From the NCBI GenBank assembly GCA_035048815.1, contig JAUCBN010000038.1, forward strand, positions 15,959,001 to 16,023,000: DNA of 64,000 nucleotides. Reading direction: 5' to 3'. Positions 1 through 11,245 of this stretch are shown here, in pieces. Position numbers and translations under genes: made by a program. The notes beneath the pieces were generated by a model. It made no database searches, was not told the origin of the DNA, and was given only the letters and a program-made list of their open reading frames with translations. Position 1 is the first letter of the stretch. Each line of letters begins with the position of its first letter. This DNA is from Abelmoschus esculentus (Eukaryota; Streptophyta; Magnoliopsida; Malvales; Malvaceae).

Positions 1-289
1 TCAAAAATTTATTTTTGATTATTATATTATTATGATTATATTAAAGTTTCAAGTAATTATTATACGAATTACTCACTTGTATGATATTTTTTGTATTTTA
101 TTTTTAGTTAAAGATTAAATGTTTTGATCGAATTTAGTTTTGGTAAAAGCATATTTAAAGAATTTTTGAAGAACAGTCAAAGATTTAGGTTATTTGGATT
201 CTGATAGCCCCATTAAGACAACCTTAATTTGGTTTATTTTGAAAACTCAAGTGTTATCAGAAATTTCAACTTTGACTGTTATAAATATT

Positions 290-1180
290 AAGTTTGAATA
301 TTGATATATTTATGTTATATATTTTAAGATAAATTAATTGAAGCATTAAGTCATCAAAGTGATCTTTATTGTGGAAATTATTTTATTTTAAAATATAGAA
401 GGTTTTGTGCATGTAATTCAGTTTATGCTAATATTAATCGGCCCAAAGGAAGATTAATAATTAGTAATGTTACATGTGCATCTGTGGTAATAAACATGTG
501 ATAATTATTCAGTTTTATATGTGAACAATAAATCGGCCCAAAGGAAGATTTTTGTTTAACATATTCTTATTATCAATGTTTGATTACTACATCAAGATAT
601 CACTTACAAATTAATATTTTTTTTAAATATTATTGGAGTGTTCGATATCTTGTGATGATTTTACCTTTATTCAAATTTATTATTATTTTGGTTATCTTTT
701 ATCTTGAGTAAAAGATAAAATTAAGAAAAATATTTTTAAACATTTAAATTCATATTTTGGCTTCGGATATCTAATATTTTAATAGATTAATTGAAACATA
801 ATGTCACCAAAGTGACCGCTTTTGTGTAGATTAGTTTATTTAAAATATTAAGATAATTATAGGTCTTTATAATTCATGCGTTTATTAATTGGCCCAAAGG
901 AACATTAATATTTGACCGAATTACAATGACAACTGTGGCGATAAATGTGTGACAATTATATGGTATTTTATGTGAACAATACGTTAGTCCAAAGATTAAT
1001 CTATTGTTTGACATAGTTTATTGTCAATGTTTGATTGCTACAACAAGAGTACCGCTTACAGTTAATATTACTGTCCAAAGACTTGATATTAATGTTGTGC
1101 TTGGTATCTTGAGGGGAACTAGCCATTATTTTGAATTTATTGTTTACTTATAGATATTTATGTGAGCTTGTTTATTTACT
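290..1180 (+). repeat. Diverged tandem duplication of about 460 bp in the copia leader region
   Basis: Two units, about 290-760 and 765-1180, share the same order of landmarks: an 'attgaa(g/a)cat(t/a)a(a/t)gtca' block, a 'ggcccaaagga' block, a 'gtgaacaata' block followed by another 'cccaaag' block, and a 'tcaatgtttgatt' block. They are clearly related but diverged, with many substitutions and small indels. No open frame crosses them. By position they fall in the leader or 5' internal region of Copia-1; that placement is an inference because the 5' LTR is missing. Confidence 0.6.
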
Positions 1181-1512
1181 TATTTTTGTTCTATCTTTAG
1201 ATGATTTATCTTTACTATCATAATATCAGTTGAATACATTCTATACTTATGTTTAGTGAAATTAATTTCAAGGAATAGAAAAGACACTTATATATAGTAT
1301 TTGGTGGTATGAACATAGAACTTACACTAAGTGAATAACAACTTGCACCTCTCACGGCGGTAAACATTCATAAATAGGATTTTGAGAGGTGAGTTTATTC
1401 AAGTTGCATAAGTCTAATGATCATAAAGTATAATATTTTATATTTTTTTAGGAGCACAAATCTAAAAAAAAAATATTCATACTAAGGGTTTTCTTGATAA
1501 AAAAAATTTAAT

Positions 1513-1765
1513 ATGACATCACTTTTGGTTTACTTGATGTCTATTAAGTATAAGGATCAAGGAAATGTGAAGGAGTATATTATATTGCTTCAAAACTTAA
1601 GGCACATTAATCAAACTTTATAACAATTGTTTGTTCTTATAATTTTAGTATAGCTTCCTATACAGTTTAACTAATTTAAAATTAGTTACAATTATTAAAG
1701 GAGAAATAAACTTCAAACGAGATTATTTCTCATTGTGTTAAAGAGGAAGAAAGTTGAAGCATTAT
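1513..1765 (+). pseudogene. Copia gag remnant
   Basis: Joining frames by eye, I see a stretch reading like KYKDQGNVKEYI and, further on, a relic of the HCVQEEERLK-type block, both typical of the UBN2/retrotransposon gag domain of plant copia elements. Stops and frameshifts interrupt it. It has no host function. The assignment relies on the order gag then RT then LTR on the same strand. Confidence 0.55.
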
Positions 1766-2269
1766 AATTATAAAAATACTCAATCAGTTAGTGCTCTTTG
1801 GTTAGTGTCTTTAAGAATAAGAGAAATAAAAAAATATATTAGAATGAAGTTGCTAAGGGTCCTACTGAAAAGAAATAACAATAAGTTATAAAGTGTTTAT
1901 TCTTTTGTATAAGCTAGGACACATGTAAAGAAAATAAACTTCAAAAATAAGCAATTACTTAGGATATTTTGAGTGATCCATGGGCTGTAAATTATATGAT
2001 CCCACAATTAAGATTATTTTAATGAGAGATTTATAACATTTTTAGGATGTTGAGTTTGGAGGGAGAATAAGGTTAGATACATTGTTGTTAAGGAGGAATT
2101 GAATATTAATTTAATTCCTATTATCACTTTCCACGATGTTTAGGTTTTCACACCTATCATTAATAAAAAGTGAATCAAGTACATCAACAAAACAATGTTG
2201 AACAACTCTCGTTCAAGATAAGGTAATTATTTTTTTTAGAAGAACAAACTGAACAACCTAAAAACAACC

Positions 2270-2800
2270 TAAAAATGTGTCTTTAAAGATATCCATGAGA
2301 GGAAAGAAAAATACTATTGAGGATTATTACTTAGTATTTCATCAAGAAAATAAAGATAATAATGGAATGATAAAAGACAACCTGATCAGTTTCTTTTATC
2401 AAACCATAAATGTTTTAACTCTCAAAAGTGGATTGATGTTATTCAAAAGAGTATAATTTTATACAAGGCAATAAAGTTTAAGAACTTGTCGCATTACCTT
2501 AAGGTACAAACCAATTGGTTGTAAATTAATATTTAAAACCAAGAGGGATGTAAATGATAATGTGGACAAGTATAATGCATGTCTTGTATTTAAAGGATAT
2601 ACTCTAAAAGAAGATATTGATTTTGTGGAGACTTTCTCTTAAGTTATACCGAAAGACTCTTTCAAAATAATTTGACACTTATTGCTTTTAATCTTGAGTT
2701 ACATAAGATGGATGTTAAGCTTGTATTTTTCAATGGCAACATTGAATAAATTAATTATATGGTACAATCATTGATTTGTGTCTAATGATACAAAATTAAT
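2270..2800 (+). pseudogene. Copia reverse transcriptase remnant
   Basis: Translation across frameshifts gives the start of the copia RT domain: a block like CKLIFKTKRDVNDNVDKYNA, then CLVFKGYTLKEDIDFVETFS, then LELHKMDVKLVFFNGNI. These correspond to the conserved GCKWIFKTKRD, RLVAKGYTQKEGIDY and MDVKTAFLNG motifs. The YVDD box cannot be found downstream, so the domain is truncated or too diverged to see. It is non-functional. Confidence 0.8.
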
Positions 2801-3079
2801 GAATGTAACTTAAAGAAATCCATCTATGAGATTAAGTTTGACTCTCATTAATAAAATTATAAATTTTATATTGATTATCTCATTTGGTTTTGAGATAAAT
2901 TTAGTTAAAAATTATATGTATTACAAGTTCAGTGGGAGTAAATCAAGTGACACTCATATTACTAAAGAAGAAGAAAAAATTCAGTGTCCTAAAAGTAACC
3001 TTGAAATACAAAAGATTCCATAATTTATTGAGAATCTAATTTATGCTTAAGTATGCATGCATTTGGATATTGCGTACAT

Positions 3080-3480
3080 TATTAGAATATTAGACAGATA
3101 TTTAAGTAAATCTAATATAAATTGTTGGATAGCAGCATAGAGTTATGAAATGACTTTAGAGAACAAAATTTATATGCTCACATATCGAAGTTCTGGTAAG
3201 TTAGAGATCATCAAGTTTACAGGCTTCGATTCTACTAGAATATTGATGTAAAAGACTCTGTCACATGAGCTGCTCATTATAGATTGAATAAAAAGACCAC
3301 TTCAGTTATTTTGTGACAATAAATATGCATCATTTATTCCATAAACAATAGGAACACTTTAAAATTTTAGTTCCTAGTTGTTAAAGAAAATTCAGAGTGT
3401 TTATGTGTCTATAGAGCATGTTGGTACAAACTTCATAATTGCGCGCTTACTGAGAAACTATCACCCTAGGTCTTTCATGA
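3080..3480 (+). pseudogene. Copia RNase H / polyprotein C-terminus remnant
   Basis: Around 3310-3480 the translation contains FCDNKYASFIP and later IEHVGTNFIIARLL, which match the conserved YCDN...AA and IEHIxTxxMIADPLTK motifs at the end of copia polyproteins. Frameshifts separate them. The next recognisable feature downstream is the polypurine tract and 3' LTR, as expected. Confidence 0.65.
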
Positions 3481-3944
3481 GCACACTAATCATATGGGTG
3501 TAATATTATTTATGTATATTCAGTTTTAGTGGGAGTTTGTAATTTTGATAAATGTTCATTCGTTTTAGACACAATTTCGGTTACTTTAGTTTAAGGTTAA
3601 TTTCTGCAGAAATAAAATTATTTTGGCTTATGCACACTCTGAATTTAGTAAAGTTTGATCTCACTAAAGTTTAGGAGGACCAATTGGAAATAGGCATGTT
3701 CGGTTCACATTTACATGTAATTTCCATGCTACGCATCCATGATTGATCTATGTCATTTGATTATGTTTTTATACGTGACCATTGATGGGTCCAGTCATGA
3801 TTGATATGATGAAGACCGCTTTGATCCTATATAAATATAATTGATGAACGAGATTGTTTTAGAATACCTATTATATGATAGCAAATTTTTGAGCTCATAA
3901 GGTTATACATTTGTCAAGAAACATATGTTGCCCAAGTGGGAGAT

Positions 3945-4346
3945 TGTTGGATTAAAATTCAATAATAGTGGGCACATATGTATAATGTATATTGTTATTA
4001 TAAAATTTAACACGTAATTAAGTGACCAATTATGTTACACGTGTTATAGGTATTAAATTATCATGGAATTAAAAGTGTAGATACCATAAGGTGTATTTAT
4101 AATCAACTATATAAAGGGGTTATGGTCCCCAAAAATTAGGTCAACTTGCATATCTCTTTTCCCCGTATGAGAGTTGTGCCGGAAGAGAAAACCTAACTTC
4201 TTGGAAGATCAAACCCTCTGGAAAATCTTCATCAATTAATTCAGGTACGCTTCCGCATTCAGTTTATTTATTTTATTGTTCTTGATGATTTGACATGTAT
4301 AGATCTTGGGTTTATATTCGTATTGAATATATTTTTAATTCTAACA
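3945..4346 (+). mobile_element. 3' LTR of Copia-1, 402 bp
   Basis: It begins TGTTGGATTA directly after a purine-rich tract (AAGTGGGAGAT, about 3934-3944) and ends TTCTAACA, so it has canonical TG...CA ends. A TATA-like 'ctatataaagg' lies near 4110. The same LTR occurs inverted at 51915-52377 with an extra block of about 60 bp. The following bases (aaaat) could be the target duplication, but the matching left copy is outside the window. Confidence 0.88.
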
Positions 4347-5075
4347 AAAATAAATCATAGACTTGTGTAAGATGAGTAAAACTTTGAATATTTTATTGAA
4401 TGATTAAGTGAATATATATAATATATTTACATTGATATAAATTTAACTATAACTAATTAATTATAGCAAATTCAACTAAAACACATTTGCACTTGTATAA
4501 ATTTTGTTTTGAATGAAACTCAACGACAAGTTAGATAAAAAAGAGTCACCTTAAAGTTACAAATCAGATTCAAAAACAAATTTGATCGTAATTTGAACAA
4601 GTCAAAGTTATGTCTTGGTCTGAATGGGGATAGTATTTCTCTTCTGCATATCCATGGAGTTTTGAAAAATCCAAACATCTCAGAGATACATAGAGAGGTA
4701 GGAATTTATAGAATGAACCGTACTCCTTCGTATACGTCAGAAGTCCATTGATAAGAAGAGGATGAGAAAAGCTTGAACCCAATTCTTATAGTGATAAATA
4801 TAAGCGCAATTGAAATTTCTAGAGAGTTATACATTTATGTATTGATAAGACCATTCACTATTTCTTCAAACTCGGTCTCTCCCTCAGATAAACCATCCAG
4901 TCAACAAAAACCATGAACCAGAATAAAAAAGTTTACCCCACTCATAAGTGAATATTTTGTAAACATTCATCTCGGAACAATTTTGTCAAACCAAACACCA
5001 AAGTTGCTTGGGAAAGTCCAAATCACCTTGCTATTTCCAAGACTAATCGAGACACATAAAAATCAAAGAAAGCTT
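4347..5075 (-). repeat. Interspersed repeat R1, copy a
   Basis: This sequence is the reverse complement of the stretch at about 53355-53745, and its lower half matches 5995-6195 and 22868-22975. Shared landmarks on the - strand are a run like 'atcaaaagctttctttga', 'ctttcccaagcaactttgg' and 'gttgatgagtttcattcaaa'. R1 has no recognised coding capacity. The Copia-1 LTR ends exactly where the match to the other copies begins, so Copia-1 probably inserted into R1. Confidence 0.65.
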
Positions 5076-5994
5076 TTGATTCGGTTTTCTCTAGTTTTCT
5101 CTGGTTTAAACTCTTTGGAATGTATGGTATAGGGACGACGGCAGAAGAAGCTCTGAGAACATCCATGGTTGTTGATTTTCTCTGGTTTAAACTCTTTTAG
5201 TTCAAAAGTAAAGCAAAGAGATTTGTGAGGCTGAAAATGAATTTGCCATCAATTTCATGATTTTACATAAATTCATGTCATAAATATATTTTAAGGGGAA
5301 CTATGCAAACGGATCCTGATTTTTTAAATCATTTACATTTTAGTCATGTAACTTTTAAAGTTTATAATATAATCATTTAGATTTTAATTATTTGTAGGCT
5401 TAACATCTAAATAGTTACTCAAATTATGTTTTGTGATTACTTTTAATGCCTAAACTATTTTTAAGACTGTCTAAAATTTTAATCTAAATCATTTTAGTTA
5501 CCTAATCATTAATAAAAAAAAAATGTTTGACAATAAAAATGTGACAAGCGGTAAGTTTTAATTTTAATTTATTTTAATTATTTTTTAAATAAAATTAAAA
5601 TTTTATTTTTTAAATTGACAATTTTATATTTTTACAAAATATACCCAAATCCTTAACCTAAAACTCAAAATCTTCAAATTATCATTGTTGTCACCATTTA
5701 CTACCTCACTAGAGACCACTATTATTATGGTCGGACCGCTATGATCATTTTCCTAAACAATCATCACCTATAACCGACGGTAGGTATGTCAACAACTTTA
5801 TTTTCGCGATTTTGATTTCTTTCGACATTAAAATGTCGATCGACACACCTACTATCAATTTTAATTAAAACATATTTGAACTAGTTTAAATTTTACTTAA
5901 CTATAGTTCTCTAAGTAACGAATGTAGACAACCCTAAAAAATGTTTATACCTAGGACTTGGTTAAATTATAAGACTATAGTATCTTATGCTCCT
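5076..5994. other. Intergenic, nothing recognised
   Basis: AT-rich non-coding DNA. It holds a short direct repeat of 'ttttctctggtttaaactctt' type at about 5096-5117 and 5177-5198, and an A-run at 5513-5523. I see no gene, RNA or element boundary. Confidence 0.5.
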
Positions 5995-6195
5995 AAATAC
6001 TATTTTGAATGAAACTCATCAACAAGCCCGATAGAAAAGAGTCACCTCAACATGAAGAAGTTACAAATCAGAGTCAAAAACAGATTTGACCGTATGTGAA
6101 ACATCCATCTCGGAACAATTTTATCAAACCAAACACCAAAGTTTCTTGGGAAAGTTCACCTGGACTAAAAGAGAAAATCAAAGAAAGCCTTTGAT
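5995..6195 (-). repeat. Interspersed repeat R1, copy b
   Basis: It matches 4500-5060 in the same orientation and 53400-53580 in inverted orientation, including 'aagttacaaatcaga' and 'gtttcttgggaaagt'. It lies just beyond the 3' flank of subtilase pseudogene 1. It could be part of an ancestral exon or an old transposon; the sequence does not decide. Confidence 0.6.
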
Positions 6196-6541
6196 TTGGT
6201 GGGACTGCCTTACACAAATTACTGTGTATGAGTACAAAACCACAGGGAAAATATAAAATAGTTAAACCAGCTGTTCTGATCTGAATCTTTTGGAATTCAG
6301 AAGATGTAGCAGATCCATTTCCTTGATCAACCTCGGAATTGGTATCAGCATAAGTGTAAGCATGAAAGATGAGACAAATGCATGCCTTCGATGATAATAT
6401 CATGCTGGAAAGAACATGCTTGATGATGTTATCATGTGTGTCTTGTAACTATTATTATTCATAAATTGAAAGGAATTGAGTAAACATATGTAACATAAAC
6501 TGTGAGCAACTAACTATCAATTACAGGTTCAGTCACGAGAT
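6196..6541 (-). other. 3' flank / presumed 3' UTR of subtilase pseudogene 1
   Basis: The reverse complement is homologous to 15798-16080, downstream of copy 2, and to 35510-35790, downstream of fragment 3. All three share a block resembling 'atgaataataatagttacaa'. The homology shows that the duplicated unit extended at least 350 bp past the stop codon. No polyadenylation signal stands out. Confidence 0.6.
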
Positions 6542-9500
6542 TCAGACAGACCTAGTAAAACGTTTATTTGTATGAATAACAATTAGATTTCTAACATTAT
6601 GAATTCCATCAAACCATGTCAAATATGCAGACAACATTGAATTTCTACCCAAAACTTTTCCACTAACAGTCACATTGTAGGACTTCTTCTCCTTTAAATT
6701 CGTGAAAGTAAGAACTTGAGGGGTCACTTTGACTTCAAGTTTGGATTCGGAAGTGATTGTTGCATTGTAAGTAGATGTTGCTACACCGACATTTGTGACT
6801 GTTCTTTGGAAATTGACTGTGAATGATTTGTCTTCAGTGACTGCAGCTGTAAGAGTAGGATAATTGAAGTCTCTTGGTAGTGTTTCACTAGAATTTTTAG
6901 GACAAGAGCTGTTAGTTCCTGAGATCACTCGGATGTTATCTTTACTGTGACTAATACTGCATAGAAACTTTATGTTGTCGCCTTCAGCATTGTCGTATAC
7001 AAGTCCAGGATTGATGGCTTTTACAGGGTTGACATGTCCGGATCCATAACCAAATTCGGCATCCGGATTTTTTGATGGATCCATCGGGAATGCTAATGGA
7101 AAAATGCAAAAGAAAACGACTGTAAGATCAAAATAACTAGATAATAACTTGATATTTTTTTTCTTTTAAAGATTACCGGTAGTGATAAGGGCAGATTTGA
7201 TGGCTGAGGGAGACCAGTCAGGGTGAAATGTTTTAACATATGCAGCCACTCCAGCAACATGAGGGCAAGACATCGACGTTCCTGACATTATATTGTATTT
7301 AACTCGCCTTTCATCTGTTTCAGTTGATGATGGTGGGATAACAGGGGAATATGCAGCTAAAATATTCACTCTTGGTGCACTTATATCAGGCTACATCACA
7401 TTTAGGGAAAAGTAGCTAAGCAATAAAAATAGCAAAGTTTCAGAGAGATAATTGGGGTTTTATAGGTAAATCCATGCCTTTAGAAGGTCTGGTACAATGA
7501 AATTAGGGCCCCTTGAAGAGAATTCAGCAACTACAGGTGCCCAAGATTCTACAATCGTTTTACTTTTTAATATATCTGCTACAGCTTGTCTGTAACACAG
7601 ACAAAATGAATCAGTTTCCATTCACCAAACATATCTCTTTAAAGAGAAATTTACATACTTGGTGGAATTCTGGTAGGACTTAAGTGAAGCAAAGTCGTCG
7701 GTGCTTAAAGCTGAAGCAGGCAAGGGGACAATAATTGAAATATTCCGGAATGAAGTTTCTACAACAGATCCGAATGCACCAGCATCATGAGCTTCATCTA
7801 GACCTTCTATGCCGTCGCATAAAACGATCTTATTCTTTACCAAAGTATGGTTCAGACAATTAGTCGCGCAAGCCCTAAAAAAACACCACCAAATGTTAAG
7901 CATTTTATTTATTCTAAATCTTGTTAAATGAAAATGCAACTTGTCAATGGAACTAACTGAACACTACTCTCATCGCAGAGAGTTGATGCTTGCAACCCAT
8001 AAACCAACGAAACCTTTGTTCTGTTAAGACTGAAAGACTTTACTGAAAGTCCCTGCTTGCAAGGTGGAAACCATTACTCTTAACATGAAAAAAATATGTT
8101 TTTTCAATTCAATTCTTTTCCTAAAGAAATTGAAAGTATGATATTAGTCAATATGGAACAACAATATTGCCCTTATGGTCAGTGTCTTCCCATTCCCAAG
8201 AACAACCTTGTCAATGAAAAATCGATCTGTTGTGCTAGCAGCAACAGAAAGTATCCATGGCGCTACACTCCCCACCGTTTGCCCTCCTGGACCATTATTA
8301 CCTGCAGACTGCACAACAAGTATTCCTTTCTCAGCAGCATGAAAAGCACCAATGGCTATAGGATCCATGTAAAACTTAGATGCATAGAGTCTTCCTAATG
8401 AAACTGTCAAAATATCAACTCCATCAGCAATGGCATCATCAAAGCCTGCCAAGATGTTCTCCGTAGAACATCCTCCATCATCGCAAACTTTATATGCAGC
8501 TATCCTTGCAGATGGAACCCCTCCTCTTGCAGTGCCTTCAGCAAGTCCATAGAAACTAGCATTTCCTATATAGTTCCCAGTTGCTGTGGAAGCTGTATGT
8601 GATCCATGACCCTATGTATCCCTTGTAGAATCTGAGGTGTAAACTCGAGCTCCGATAAGCTTGCTGTTAGGTGAATACTGATTTTTGTTAGTAAACTACA
8701 AGTATGAGAGAGAATCAAGGATTTTATTAGCTTTCAAAGATTGCAAATAAGGGAATATGTTTACTTGTTACAAGTGAAGTTTTGGCCACCATTACAAGAT
8801 CCCTTCCACTTTTTGGGAGGAGGACCAAAGCCTTCATCGTTGAAGCTGTCTGAATCAGGCCAGATTCCAGTATCAAGGACACCAATAATGACATTGCTCT
8901 CGCCAGTAGCATTGCGTTTAGCAGTTTGATTAAATCCCATGAAATCCCATGATCTTGTTGTTTGAAGGTGATAAACTTCATTTGGAAAAACTGAAACCAC
9001 TCCTTTAAAGCCTGCATATAATTGAAGTGGTGAAAAATGTATAACCAATAGGCCACTGAGTGAAGAAAAAAGATCCTTTAATACCACTTACTTGCAAGTT
9101 TCTTTGCCTCTTCTTCAGTGAGCTTAGCAGCAAATCCATTGAAGCTTCTTCTGTAACTTCTGGTTAAGTAATTCTCCACCGAACTAAAGAGAGACAAAAC
9201 ACCAGATTTCTTATTAATGGTTGTTATTCCTTCTAAACTAAATCATCAAGCAGTCCAAGACATGTTTGGTCCCTACTACTAAAAGGGAACTAAACACCAT
9301 GTCCAGTTTAGTATTATATTTTGGTTTCATTAGGTGCGAGCAGTCATTCAATCTCATGCTCCTTCCTTTGGCTTAATCATCTGAGGATGACCTTTGTACT
9401 TGCTTAGAAGAAAATCAATAATGTCAAGGGAAAAAATTGCATCATCTTCTCAAGATCCTAATCCTACCTTTGTTTAAAAAGTGTTTGAAGCAAATTGACA

Positions 9501-9724
9501 TGATGAGATGTTGGACTGTAGACTCCATCTGGAAGTGATCCCAAATATGCAATGTAAATCTGCATCATAACACGAAGATGATAAGAAATCCATTTCAAAG
9601 ATTCAAAAGCAAAAAGAAAAATACTTGCCTTTCTATCTTCCTTAACAGCAGCAGAGGAAAATCTTAGGCAAAGCATGAAGATAGCAGAAATGTGAAGAAA
9701 CAAAAAGAAACTTGAGTTTGTCAT
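6542..9724 (-). pseudogene. Cucumisin-like subtilisin-type serine protease, pseudogene 1
   Basis: Secreted plant subtilases (family S8) cleave proteins in the cell wall space. Ten exons can be placed: 9724-9629, 9559-9468, 9183-9092, 9011-8765, 8663-8177, 8052-7958, 7874-7659, 7589-7478, 7390-7177 and 7092-6542. Together they total 2202 nt (734 codons with stop), the usual cucumisin length. Visible are a signal peptide (residues about 1-25), an I9 propeptide (about 33-93), catalytic Asp140 in VLDTGIWP, His195 in GHGSHTAS, oxyanion Asn298 in SAGNNGP, a PA-like insert, Ser518 in GTSMSCPHVAG, and an Fn3-like C-terminus. Introns 1 and 8 begin with GC. Two lesions break it: an in-frame TAG at 8612-8614 (codon 193, two codons before the active-site His), and the intron 5 donor, AT at 8175-8176 instead of GT. 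The Met at 9724 is chosen because a TATA box lies about 50 bp upstream. Family assignment is certain; pseudogene status is likely. Confidence 0.9.
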
Positions 9725-9774
9725 ATTTCTTTTCTCTTTGTTTGAGTCTGCATGAACAGAAATAATATCAGGCA

Positions 9775-9781
9775 TTTTATA
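9775..9781 (-). promoter_or_regulatory. TATA box of subtilase pseudogene 1
   Basis: The - strand reads CTATAAAATG, a good plant TATA box, about 50 bp upstream of the chosen ATG at 9724. That spacing would give a short leader of roughly 20-25 nt. It argues against the in-frame ATG at 9775, which overlaps the box itself. The corresponding stretch is missing upstream of copy 2. Confidence 0.6.
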
Positions 9782-10289
9782 GAGGATTCAAATGGCCACA
9801 ACAAACTAAGAATATCTGTCAATTTTATCCATAACATAAATGCTTGGGGTTATAACCATTTTAGGATATATTTTAACTATTATATGGGGGAAATGATATA
9901 ATTTCTCTTGTTTTATCTGAATTTGCAGCATCTTCATTCCTAATAAAACTTTTCAGAATAATGATACAATTTATAACTTGATGAGATTTTGATTTAAGCA
10001 CATCTTCTTCTAATTACCACTGCTGAAGTCTAGGGTTGTTGCTGCTGCAACTTAAATTCCATCCTATGCAAAGATCTCACTTCTAGTTAATGCTACATCA
10101 TCATATGCTCATACTCAGGCAAGGATTTTATATCAGGAGTGAAACTTTTTAAAAAATACTATGAAAATATTTAAATTATACATGATAATTTGAAAATTTT
10201 CATATATATCATCTACTCCTGCCTATGACAGGTACAATTTCAAATTCATATCGGTCTATGTGGGTATATTCTCAAATTCACCTCACACC
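9782..10289. other. Upstream region of subtilase pseudogene 1
   Basis: AT-rich, non-coding. Apart from the TATA box at its edge I see no recognisable element. It has no counterpart beside copy 2, so the duplicated block ended close to the start codon. Confidence 0.5.
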
Positions 10290-10419
10290 CACTACATAAT
10301 TGGATCTACTTTTAGCGGCGCAGCTTTAGTGGCGTTTCTAGTGACGTTTTTCTTAGCGGCGCTAAAAACGTCACTATATATCTAAAAACACTCCGCTATA
10401 AACCTCTTTTGCTGTAGTG
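10290..10419. mobile_element. CACTA-like miniature element
   Basis: The 130-bp stretch starts CACTACATAATT and ends TTTTGCTGTAGTG, so both ends carry the CACTA(CA) terminus in inverted orientation. Between them are subterminal motifs typical of this superfamily: 'agcggcgc', 'gtggcg' and 'gtgacgttttt' with inverted partners 'gcgctaaaaacgtcac'. Such agcggcg-rich elements are familiar from cotton DNA. No 3-bp target duplication is visible (acc against ttt), so the left end may be wrong or mutated. It has no coding capacity. Confidence 0.55.
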
Positions 10420-10463
10420 TTTGTGTATTTCTTTCGTACTCGTATTTTGTTTGTGTATTAATA

Positions 10464-11195
10464 TATATAATAATGTTAAAATAAGTAGTTGATAAAAATA
10501 ATTAGTTTAGAAAATAAATCTCACATTAGTAAAAAATATATTACATACAATCACCCATTTTAATGTAGGAAATAAATCTCACATTGGTAGGAAACTCACT
10601 TTCCCCTCCCCAAATAAGTCCATTTTTTTATTATATTTGTTTAGTTTTTTTATTGCATTTAGACATTAGAATTTGTAATTAGAATATTTTAGTTTTTTTG
10701 TTTAGCTTTTTGTTTAATAGAATTCAATTTGGTTCTATATGTTTTGTTTTATGTTTAGTTATTTAATTTATTTGTTTTAATGCTTCAATTAAATTATTTG
10801 TTTTAAAATTGATATAATATATTTATTTAGGAGACTTTAATTCACTTAGTAATATAGAATTAGAGCATTTTAAGGTAGTTACTTCAATTAATTAATTTAA
10901 TAGGGAGAAAATTATAATAAATAAATAAGTATTAAATAATATACCTCGATAATATTAAGTTGGTCGATTTCTCAATATATTGAGATATTGATAAGGGTAT
11001 ACTTTGGTATTACATTTAATATATCATTTTTATTTAGAAAATGACAAATAATATAAGATTAGTATAAAATAAAATTAATTAGGTAAATAACTAAAAGAAC
11101 AATTAGTTACGTTATCAATTTAGAAGAACAATTAGTAATGTTATTAATTTTTCTAAGGATCTAAATGGTAGTGCCCAATTGTTTGTGTATTACCA
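10464..11195 (-). mobile_element. Solo LTR, family R2, left copy
   Basis: On the - strand it starts TGGTAATACACAAAC and is homologous throughout to the R2 copy at 16672-20333 (once the nested insert there is removed), in inverted orientation. Flanking 5-mers on the - strand are catta and tatta, one mismatch. Its far end reads ...TATA rather than CA, so one terminal base has probably mutated. It abuts the start of subtilase pseudogene 2 and occupies the place where a promoter should be. Confidence 0.65.
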
Positions 11196-11245
11196 TAATG
11201 TTATTAATTTCTGTTCATGCATACTCAAACAAAGAGAAAAGAAAT

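Larger units (their letters stand above)
1..4346 (+). mobile_element. Decayed Ty1/copia retrotransposon, 3' part (Copia-1)
   Basis: The stretch reads as a + strand copia element with many stops and frameshifts. Recognisable pieces occur in copia order: gag near 1513-1765, the integrase-RT hinge and RT near 2270-2800, an RNase H tail near 3080-3480, a purine-rich AAGTGGGAGAT tract and an LTR at 3945-4346. The 5' LTR is not in the window, so the left boundary is unknown. No reading frame longer than about 65 codons survives, so it cannot be autonomous. A solo LTR of the same family sits inverted at 51915-52377. Confidence 0.85.

Noticed and set aside
9464..9775. Longer subtilase start at 9775 in frame with exon 1
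   Set aside because: That ATG overlaps the TATA box and would add a hydrophilic leader before the signal peptide; the Met at 9724 gives a standard secreted protein.
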